64,000 nucleotides of DNA, taken from positions 1-64,000 of the forward strand of contig CANSSJ010000002.1 in NCBI GenBank assembly GCA_947649625.1, in the 5' to 3' direction. Origin of the DNA: an uncultured Bacillota bacterium (GTDB lineage: Bacteria > Bacillota > Clostridia > Oscillospirales > Oscillospiraceae). Below the pieces are notes generated by a model. The model had not been told where the DNA came from. It was given only the letters and a program-made list of their open reading frames with translations, and ran no database searches. The position numbers and the translations under genes are program-made. Shown in pieces: positions 57,165 through 64,000 of the stretch (the first letter of the stretch is position 1; every line of letters starts with the position of its first letter).

Positions 57165-58955
57165 TCAATAGCGGGTAATATGAACGCCGGGGAAATAGAA
57201 CGTGACGATCTCATCGTACCAGAAGCCCCGGTTAGCCATGGCATAGGCCCCCCACTGGCTCAGCCCGATCTGGTGGCCGTAACCGCTGCCCTCAAAGATG
57301 TAGCTGTTTCCTGAGACTGTCACCGTCCCCGCTCCGGGCTGAGGGGCGGTCTCTCCTTCGCCTTCCCCTCCTGTTTCCAGCGGGGATACCGAGCCAGAGC
57401 CGGAGATGACATAGGGGCTCCCCCCAATCTGGGACACGGTGCCGGAGCCGGATATGACATATTTTCCCTCCAGGCCGCCGGGGGCCGACCCTCCGTTGAT
57501 GGCAATGTCCGCGCCGGAGGGCTTGGGCTCCTGCCCCTCCCCTGTACCCGAGCCGTTGACGGTAAAACGGATGGCGTACACCCCGAACCGGCTCCGGATA
57601 TCCTTCGCACTGACGGTATTGCTCTGGCCGTTGGTCCAGTGGATCACCACCTGGATCACGTTGCCCTGGGGGGAGTAGGTCAGCACCAGATGGTCCACCG
57701 AGGTCCCCGTGCCCAGGCCCTGGCCCCGGAGGCGCTCGGTCAGCTGGGCGGCGGTATAGCTCACCGTCCAGGAGGAGAGGGAGTTCTTGCTGTCCGCGTC
57801 GGCCTCGTAGGGGTCGATCACCCCCCGGAGATAGGGGTGCTCGGTGGCGGTGTTGGTCCCCCACACGTTTTTGGCGTCCTCGCTGGCCCCGCCGAAGCTG
57901 GAGGAGTAGGGAGTTTCGGCCAGCCTGCCGTTGTACATAGCCACCATGCCGGCGGTCTCATCCACTGCCCTCATGCTGACCTCGCTGGGGCCGTAGTCAG
58001 TCCGCTTGCTGCCCATGCCGTGGTAGACCTGACAGCCGGTGGAGGTGCAGATATCAAAGCCATAGCTGCCGTGCTTGTTGAGATATTTCAGTACATAGGT
58101 CCGGGCGCATACAGCCTGGGCCTTCAGGGCCTCCAGAGGCCAGTTGCGGCCCATCTCATAGCAGATAACCCCATCTACATAATCCTCCAGCGGGAGCACG
58201 TTCACCACCGTCAGATTCCCGCCGTTCCGGCGGAAATACTGAAAGCCCCCCCGGTACTTGTAATCGGAGAACCAGGTGCGGGTCTCCCCCGCCCCGGTGA
58301 CGTCGGGCTGAATGGCCAGCTTTCCCGACTCCCCGCAGTCGTACTGGAACAGGATCTGGCTGGTCCCCGTCTTGACCACGCTCATGCCGTAGGAGCTGGT
58401 TCCCACCACGGCGCCGTCAATTCCGGACGCCTGGGCAGCCTCTTTGGAGGGATACGCCCCCACCCGGACCTGATAAGCCCCGTCGATCCAGGCTACAAAG
58501 CCGCCTACGTGCCGCACCGCCTCGGCGGACGCCTCCTGGAAGCTGCCGAAGGTTCCCGGGACCTGGATGTGGTAGCAGCCCACCTGGATATCGCTGGTGA
58601 TGGAGGAGGAGTAGGTCTTCTTTCCGTTCACCGTGCCGTAGCAGAGATTCTGGGTCTTGAGCACCGCCACCTGGATGGTCTTGTCGTCGGTGCGGGCCAG
58701 CTCCACAAAGTTCAGATTACCGTCGTAGTAGCCGAAGCGGTAACCAAAGCCGTATCCGGCGCTGTTGTTGTTCTCCAGGTGGGCGGCCTCCAGCTCTCCT
58801 ACGGCCACATGGCTGTTGGAGGAGGCCAGCCCCACCCGGATCATTACGTCGCCCCCGTCGTTGACCGTCGCCGCACCCGCCGGGGGGACGGCCAGGCTCA
58901 GCGCCAGAACGGCGGCGGCAAGCTGCATAAATCTTTTACCCATAGTATACTCCAT
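57165..58955 (-). CDS. SpoIID/LytB domain protein
   Basis: VVNVLPLEDYVDGVICYEMGRNWPLEALKAQAVCARTYVLKYL...GYGHQIGLSQWGAYAMANRG. Confidence 0.9.
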   Translation of the reverse strand: MEYTMGKRFMQLAAAVLALSLAVPPAGAATVNDGGDVMIRVGLASSNSHVAVGELEAAHLENNNSAGYGFGYRFGYYDGNLNFVELARTDDKTIQVAVLKTQNLCYGTVNGKKTYSSSITSDIQVGCYHIQVPGTFGSFQEASAEAVRHVGGFVAWIDGAYQVRVGAYPSKEAAQASGIDGAVVGTSSYGMSVVKTGTSQILFQYDCGESGKLAIQPDVTGAGETRTWFSDYKYRGGFQYFRRNGGNLTVVNVLPLEDYVDGVICYEMGRNWPLEALKAQAVCARTYVLKYLNKHGSYGFDICTSTGCQVYHGMGSKRTDYGPSEVSMRAVDETAGMVAMYNGRLAETPYSSSFGGASEDAKNVWGTNTATEHPYLRGVIDPYEADADSKNSLSSWTVSYTAAQLTERLRGQGLGTGTSVDHLVLTYSPQGNVIQVVIHWTNGQSNTVSAKDIRSRFGVYAIRFTVNGSGTGEGQEPKPSGADIAINGGSAPGGLEGKYVISGSGTVSQIGGSPYVISGSGSVSPLETGGEGEGETAPQPGAGTVTVSGNSYIFEGSGYGHQIGLSQWGAYAMANRGFWYDEIVTFYFPGVHITRY

Positions 58956-59058
58956 TTCTCCGCTTTCCCTCGATGATTTCTATTGACAACAGGGCCGGGC
59001 CCGTGGTAGGATAGCTGCAATATGGAGGGTTGCGGCCTGCTTTTTGCAGATTGCCCTC
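58956..59058 (-). promoter_or_regulatory. Structured 5' leader of the SpoIID-like gene
   Basis: -10 TATAAT at 59070-59065 (minus). About 100 nt leader with stem GGAGGG/CCCTCC enclosing CTGC/GCAG, and a GGGCCCGGCCC segment. Confidence 0.4.
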
Positions 59059-59198
59059 CCCGACATTATAGTACAAAATCAGCCGCTTGAAAAGCCGCTG
59101 ATTTATTTTTTTCAAATCACACTTTTTCCCGTTCAAACTCAACTATTTTTATGCCGGAACATAGAATGTCCCGGAAAGATGATGGAGGTCGATTCAAA

Positions 59199-60296
59199 AT
59201 GGAAAAATATAAGGTAGGCATTATCGGCGCCACCGGCATGGTGGGCCAGCGCTTCGTCACCCTGATGGAGAATCACCCCTGGTTCCAGCTCACCGTTCTT
59301 GCCGCCAGTCCCCGCTCCGCGGGAAAGCCCTATGAGGAGGCGGTGGCCGGCCGCTGGGCCATGAAGTCCCCCATTCCGGAGGAGGCCAAAAAACTGGTCG
59401 TCATGGACGCCCAGGCCGACGTGGAGAAGATCGCGGGCATGGTGGACTTTGTCTTCTGCGCCGTGGACATGAAGAAGGAGGAGATCCGCGCTCTGGAGGA
59501 GCAGTACGCCAAGGCCGAGTGCCCGGTGGTGTCCAACAACTCCGCCAACCGCTGGACCGACGACGTGCCCATGGTGGTGCCCGAGCTCAACGCCGATCAC
59601 ATCAGGATCATCGACGCCCAGCGAAAACGCCTGGGCACCAAGCGGGGCTTTATCGCCGTCAAGTCCAACTGCTCCATCCAGAGCTACGCCCCCCTCCTCA
59701 CCCCCCTGATGCAGGCGGGCTACGACATCGAGAAGGTACTGGTCTGCACCTATCAGGCCATCTCCGGCGCGGGCAAGACCTTCGAGCGCTGGCCCGAGAT
59801 GGTGGATAACCTCATCCCCTACATCGGCGGCGAGGAGGAGAAGAGCGAGCAGGAGCCCCTGAAGGTCTGGGGCCGCATTGAGGGTGATAAGATCGTCAAG
59901 GCCGACGGCCCCGTTATCACCGCTCAGTGCCTCCGGGTGCCCGTCTCCGACGGCCACACCGCCGCCGCCTTCGTCACCTTCAAGGAGGGCAAAAAGCCCA
60001 CCATTGAGCAGATCAAGGAGATCTGGAAGAACTTCAAGGGCCGGGCTCAGGAGCTGGATCTCCCCTCCGCCCCCAGGCAGTTCATCCACTACTTCGAGGA
60101 GCCCGACCGGCCCCAGGCCCACACCGAGCGGGAGCTGGAGGGCGGCATGGCCATCTCCGCCGGACGCCTCCGTCCCGACACCCAGTACGACTACAAGTTC
60201 GTAGGTCTGAGCCACAATACCCTCCGGGGCGCCGCCGGCGGCAGTGTCCTGCTGGCCGAGCTGCTGTGCGCCGAGGGGTATATTGAGCGGAAATAA
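59199..60296 (+). CDS. asd: Aspartate-semialdehyde dehydrogenase
   Basis: YKVGIIGATGMVGQRFVTLMENHPWF...AVKSNCSIQSY. Confidence 0.95.
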   Translation: MEKYKVGIIGATGMVGQRFVTLMENHPWFQLTVLAASPRSAGKPYEEAVAGRWAMKSPIPEEAKKLVVMDAQADVEKIAGMVDFVFCAVDMKKEEIRALEEQYAKAECPVVSNNSANRWTDDVPMVVPELNADHIRIIDAQRKRLGTKRGFIAVKSNCSIQSYAPLLTPLMQAGYDIEKVLVCTYQAISGAGKTFERWPEMVDNLIPYIGGEEEKSEQEPLKVWGRIEGDKIVKADGPVITAQCLRVPVSDGHTAAAFVTFKEGKKPTIEQIKEIWKNFKGRAQELDLPSAPRQFIHYFEEPDRPQAHTERELEGGMAISAGRLRPDTQYDYKFVGLSHNTLRGAAGGSVLLAELLCAEGYIERK

Positions 60297-60550
60297 TGCA
60301 AATTCAATATACAAAATGGCAGACGCGGCGAAGAAGTTTGCTGGACCAAAAGCATCTGTCCACCGGAGTTCTGATAAAAGCCTGTTCCAGGCTGAATCTA
60401 ACCTGGCAAATATATAATTTAGCAGAGGACGCAGAACAGGGAAAGTTTTATTTTCGGCTGGTCGTCCCTAAAGGGTGCAGATTTAGTCCAGAATTGAAGC
60501 AATTTTTAAAAGAGCATAAACATACGACCGTAAAAAGGGTGGACCGATAG
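60296..60550 (+). CDS. Small AT-rich ORF of unknown function between asd and dapA
   Basis: 84 aa; ATG overlaps the asd stop. Confidence 0.5.
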   Translation: MQIQYTKWQTRRRSLLDQKHLSTGVLIKACSRLNLTWQIYNLAEDAEQGKFYFRLVVPKGCRFSPELKQFLKEHKHTTVKRVDR

Positions 60551-61000
60551 ATGGGGCTGTATCTTTGTATATTTGATGAATGCAACGAAGATATCTGCGG
60601 TGTAGAAGTTGGGCTTTATCAATATTTTGGAGATTTCAGAGATACGGTCGCTAAGTATACGGATAAAGGTTTCGTTTCCAAACTTCTAAATCGTAATCAT
60701 AAAAGATTTTCCTCCCAAATGCCGACTTTATTAAACCATTCCGACTGTGACGGCAACTGGAGTGTCCGTGACTGCAAGCTGCTGAAAGCGGAACTGGAAG
60801 AAATTAAGCAGGTATTTATTGAAGAACCTCCCTCTCCCAAAATCATTGCTTCTAAACAAGATGTCTTTGATTTCTTCGGAATAAAGCCCCAGAATCTGTT
60901 TGAATGCTTTGTGGATTCGGATTGTGAGTTTCTGATTGACAGGTTAATGGAATTATGTGACCTGGCTATAGAAAAAAACAGACCAATCATGTTTCAATAA
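60551..61000 (+). CDS. Imm70-like immunity protein candidate
   Basis: MGLYLCIFDECNEDICGVEVGLYQYFGDFRDTVAKY resembles the Imm70-type N-terminus; 149 aa, AT-rich. Confidence 0.55.
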   Translation: MGLYLCIFDECNEDICGVEVGLYQYFGDFRDTVAKYTDKGFVSKLLNRNHKRFSSQMPTLLNHSDCDGNWSVRDCKLLKAELEEIKQVFIEEPPSPKIIASKQDVFDFFGIKPQNLFECFVDSDCEFLIDRLMELCDLAIEKNRPIMFQ

Positions 61001-61030
61001 TTTTATCTTACCAGAAAGGAAGTACTTTAT

Positions 61031-61921
61031 ATGAGAACTCCCGTCTTTACCGGCTCCTGTCCCGCCCTGGTGACCCCCTTTGACGCCAACGGGATCATCA
61101 ACTACGAGGCTTTCGGCAAGCTCATCGACGCCCAGATCGAAGCCGGCGTGGACGCGGTGTGCGTCTGCGGCACCACCGGCGAGTCGGCCACCATGTCCAT
61201 CCGGGAGCACATCGCCGCCGTGGAGTTCTGCGTCAAGCGGGTGGACCACCGGGTGAAGGTCATCGCCGGTGCGGGAAGCAACGACACCTCCGCCGCCGTC
61301 TACCTGTCCCAGCACGCCCAGGACTCCGGCGCCGACGCCCTGCTCCACGTCACCCCCTACTACAACAAGGCCAGCCAGACCGGCCTCATCAAGCACTACG
61401 AGTACATCGCCGACCGGACCGAGCTGCCCATCATCCTCTACAACGTGCCCAGCCGCACCGGCGTGTCCTTCACCGCCGACACCTACAAGGTGCTGTCCGC
61501 CAACCCCAAGATCAACGGCGTGAAGGAGGCCAGCGGCAACTTCTCCCTCCTGGCCCACACCCGCTACCTCTGCCCCGACGACTTCTACATCTGGTCGGGC
61601 AACGACGACCAGGTGGTGCCCATGATGGCCCTGGGGGCCAAGGGCGTCATCTCGGTGGCCTCCAACATCATCCCGGAGGTCATGCTGAAAATGAGCCACC
61701 TCTGCCTGGAGAACGACTTTGAGGCCGCCTCCCAGCTCCAAATCAGGTACATGGACCTGATCGACGCCCTGTTCTGCGAGGTCAACCCCATCCCCATCAA
61801 GGCGGCCATGAACCTGATGGGCATGGAGGCCGGCCCCCTGCGCCTGCCCCTGTGCGACATCTCCGACAAGAATCTGGCCGTCCTCCGCGCCTCTATGGAA
61901 AGAATGGGACTGCTAAAGTAA
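61031..61921 (+). CDS. dapA: 4-hydroxy-tetrahydrodipicolinate synthase
   Basis: FTGSCPALVTPFDANG...CGTTGESATMS...YYNKASQTGLIKHY. Confidence 0.97.
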   Translation: MRTPVFTGSCPALVTPFDANGIINYEAFGKLIDAQIEAGVDAVCVCGTTGESATMSIREHIAAVEFCVKRVDHRVKVIAGAGSNDTSAAVYLSQHAQDSGADALLHVTPYYNKASQTGLIKHYEYIADRTELPIILYNVPSRTGVSFTADTYKVLSANPKINGVKEASGNFSLLAHTRYLCPDDFYIWSGNDDQVVPMMALGAKGVISVASNIIPEVMLKMSHLCLENDFEAASQLQIRYMDLIDALFCEVNPIPIKAAMNLMGMEAGPLRLPLCDISDKNLAVLRASMERMGLLK

Positions 61922-61934
61922 GGAGTTTTCCGCT

Positions 61935-62690
61935 ATGCTGAAGATAATCATTTCCGGCTGCAACGGCCACATGGGCCGGGTGGTGGCCGGGCTGTGCGAA
62001 GCCGATCCCAATTTGGAGATTGCCGCCGGCTTCGATGTGCTGGGGGCGGCTGACCGGGACTTCCCCGTCTGCACCTCCCCGGCTCAATTCACCGGCGAGG
62101 CAGACGCGGTAATCGATTTCTCCTCCCCCGCCGCCCTGGACGGCCTGCTGGAGTTCGCCAAGTCCCGGAAGATTCCCCTGGTGCTGGCCACCACCGGTTA
62201 CACCCCGGAGCAGGAAGCCCAGGTGGGGGCCGCCGCCTGTGAGACGCCCATCTTCCGCTCCGCCAATATGTCCCTGGGCATCAATGTGCTGCTGGAGCTG
62301 GTGAAAAAGGCCGCCTCCGTCCTGGGGGACAGCTACGACATCGAGATCGTGGAGCGTCACCACCGCCGGAAGGTGGACGCCCCCTCCGGCACCGCCCTGA
62401 TGATCGCCGAAGCGGCGGCGTCCTCCTGCGGTCACGAGACGGAGTATGTCTACGAGCGCCACTCCACCCGCCACCCCCGGGACAAGAAAGAAATCGGCAT
62501 CTCCGCCGTCCGGGGGGGCACCATCGTTGGGGAGCACGAGATCATCTTCGCCGGCCACGACGAGATCATGGAGATACGCCACACCGCCCTCTCCCGGGAG
62601 ATCTTCGCCCAGGGAGCGGTGGAGGCCGCCAAGTTTATCGCCGGTGTGGATAAGCCGGGGCTGTATGATATGAGCTATCTCGTGAAATGA
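61935..62690 (+). CDS. dapB: 4-hydroxy-tetrahydrodipicolinate reductase
   Basis: IISGCNGHMGRVVA...IVERHHRRKVDAPSGTALMIAEA. Confidence 0.97.
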   Translation: MLKIIISGCNGHMGRVVAGLCEADPNLEIAAGFDVLGAADRDFPVCTSPAQFTGEADAVIDFSSPAALDGLLEFAKSRKIPLVLATTGYTPEQEAQVGAAACETPIFRSANMSLGINVLLELVKKAASVLGDSYDIEIVERHHRRKVDAPSGTALMIAEAAASSCGHETEYVYERHSTRHPRDKKEIGISAVRGGTIVGEHEIIFAGHDEIMEIRHTALSREIFAQGAVEAAKFIAGVDKPGLYDMSYLVK

Positions 62691-62692
62691 AA

Positions 62693-62724
62693 AAACGCCT
62701 TTGCAACAGCAGAGGCGCTTTTTT
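62693..62724 (+). terminator. Rho-independent terminator of the dap operon
   Basis: AACGCCTTTGC...AGAGGCGCTTTTTTT. Confidence 0.75.
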
Positions 62725-62738
62725 TAAAGGAGTTTACT

Positions 62739-62945
62739 ATGATGATATGCCCCTTTTGTGGAGAAGGTCCTATCTATGAAGCGGTCGTAAAAGAAAATCT
62801 GGAGACCATCTATATTTGTGCCGAATGTGATACTGTGTGGAAACAGATAAGGCAAGATACCGAAGTCACAAATTTTGCGAATTACATGAGAAAACTGAAG
62901 AAAGCCGCACTATGGAGCGAATTGGAGCTTATTTCCATTGTTTGA
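62739..62945 (+). CDS. Small zinc-ribbon protein of unknown function
   Basis: CPFCGEGPIYEAVVKENLETIYICAECDTVW; two CxxC pairs. Confidence 0.65.
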   Translation: MMICPFCGEGPIYEAVVKENLETIYICAECDTVWKQIRQDTEVTNFANYMRKLKKAALWSELELISIV

Positions 62946-63019
62946 ACGGCCAAACTCTACGGAGCGGCGATTGCGTTTTTCTCAAAAACCTGTTACCCTG
63001 ATTTCGGAGGTGGGGACAC

Positions 63020-63598
63020 ATGGACCAGATCAAAACCGGACAGCTCATCCGCACTCTGCGCAACCAAAAAGGACTGACCCAAAGGGCGCTGGCCGAGGCC
63101 GTCGGCGTGGGCGACAAGGCTGTCAGTAAATGGGAGCGGGGTCTGGGCTGCCCCGACGTGTCCCTCCTTCCAGAAATTTCAAGGGTTTTGGGCGTCGGGC
63201 TGGAGGCATTGCTCTCCGGAGCGCTGAACGCCAATGACCAGGAAAGAGGACATATGAAAAAACTGAATTTTTACGTCTGCCCCGAATGCGGAAACCTCAT
63301 CACCTCCGCGACTGCGGCGGGCGTGTCCTGCTGCGGCAGGACGCTGCTCCCCCTGCAGCCCCAGAAGCCGGAGGAGCCGCTGTCGGTGGAAAAAATCGAC
63401 GACAGTTGGTTTGTCTCCTCCCCTCACCCCATGACCAAGGAGCACTATGTCTCCTTCGTGGCCCTGCTCACCGGGGATACTCTGTTTCTCCGCCGGCTCT
63501 ACCCCGAGTGGGATTTGCAGACCCGCATCCCCGCCTTTGGACACGGAATCTTGCTGTGGTACTGCACCCAGCACGGACTGTTCCGGCATATTATTTGA
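63020..63598 (+). CDS. XRE-family regulator with C-terminal zinc-ribbon-like domain
   Basis: IKTGQLIRTLRNQKGLTQRALAEAVGVGDKAVSKWERGLGCPDVSLLPEIS; later CPECGNLI...CCGRTLLPL. Confidence 0.85.
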   Translation: MDQIKTGQLIRTLRNQKGLTQRALAEAVGVGDKAVSKWERGLGCPDVSLLPEISRVLGVGLEALLSGALNANDQERGHMKKLNFYVCPECGNLITSATAAGVSCCGRTLLPLQPQKPEEPLSVEKIDDSWFVSSPHPMTKEHYVSFVALLTGDTLFLRRLYPEWDLQTRIPAFGHGILLWYCTQHGLFRHII

Positions 63599-63611
63599 GG
63601 AGTGACGCACC

Positions 63612-64000
63612 ATGCCCAACCAATTCATCCGCACCCGCCTGCTCATTGGGGACAAGCCGCTGGAGCGGCTGAACAGAACCAAAATCGCCGTCTTCGGTGT
63701 GGGGGGCGTGGGGGGCTACGCCGTTGAGGCGCTGGCACGGTCAGGCGCAGGCGCTTTACACCTTTACGACGACGACACCGTCTCCGAAAGCAACCTAAAC
63801 AGGCAGATCGCCGCTCTCCACTCCACCCTGGGACAACCCAAAGCGGAAGTCATGGCCCGGCGGGTACGGGACATTAACCCGGACTGTCAGGTGGAGGCTT
63901 TCCGCCTGTTTTACCTCCCTCAGAATGCGGACGAAGTGGATTTGACACAGTATGATTACGTGGTGGACTGCATCGACACTGTAACCGCTAAGCTGGAGCT
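63612..64000 (+). CDS. tcdA: tRNA threonylcarbamoyladenosine dehydratase (ThiF/TcdA family), 5' part
   Basis: NRTKIAVFGVGGVGGYAVEALARSGAGALHLYDDDTVSESNLNRQIAA; runs off the window. Confidence 0.88.
   Translation, partial: MPNQFIRTRLLIGDKPLERLNRTKIAVFGVGGVGGYAVEALARSGAGALHLYDDDTVSESNLNRQIAALHSTLGQPKAEVMARRVRDINPDCQVEAFRLFYLPQNADEVDLTQYDYVVDCIDTVTAKLE

Noticed and set aside
1-64000. CRISPR array
   Set aside because: No regularly spaced direct repeats with unique spacers seen on reading the window.
1-64000. rRNA or tRNA genes
   Set aside because: No cloverleaf-like or rRNA signature recognised by eye; tRNAscan would be needed for certainty.

Overview
The window appears to come from a GC-rich Firmicutes genome, probably Oscillospiraceae/Flavonifractor-like (inferred from gene content and composition only). 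About 1-17,020 is the right part of a contractile-tailed (PBSX/Xkd-like) prophage: tail tube, tail-assembly chaperone with a -1 frameshift site, tape measure, LysM/XkdQ/XkdS/XkdT-like baseplate genes, tail fibre, lysis genes, twin XRE regulators and an IS30-type transposase. The prophage abuts a core-gene chromosome (ftsH, hpt, tilS, dnaB, rplI, gdpP, ilvE, prfC, gdhA, addA/addB, rplM-rpsI, queA, asd, dapA, dapB, tcdA). The main discovery is a complete diversity-generating retroelement (DGR) in the prophage tail module. It is ordered Avd-like gene (8529-9077), A-rich template repeat TR (9134-9235), DGR-type reverse transcriptase (9480-10505, LGYQTSQ and YMDD motifs), then the variable protein (10506-11726) with VR at 10968-11069. 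I aligned TR and VR by hand: 102 bp, 19 mismatches, every one at a TR adenine. The target lies downstream of the RT, and the VR is internal, with about 218 residues after it. Secondary signals are a probable type I toxin-antitoxin locus near 29.5 kb whose divergent-promoter module is duplicated at 27.5 kb as an orphan small RNA, a family of palindromic GTAGGG(G)CG repeats with one copy inside the addA reading frame, a perfect phage operator palindrome inside a consensus promoter, a split baseplate-J gene, and AT-rich immunity-like genes inserted among core genes.
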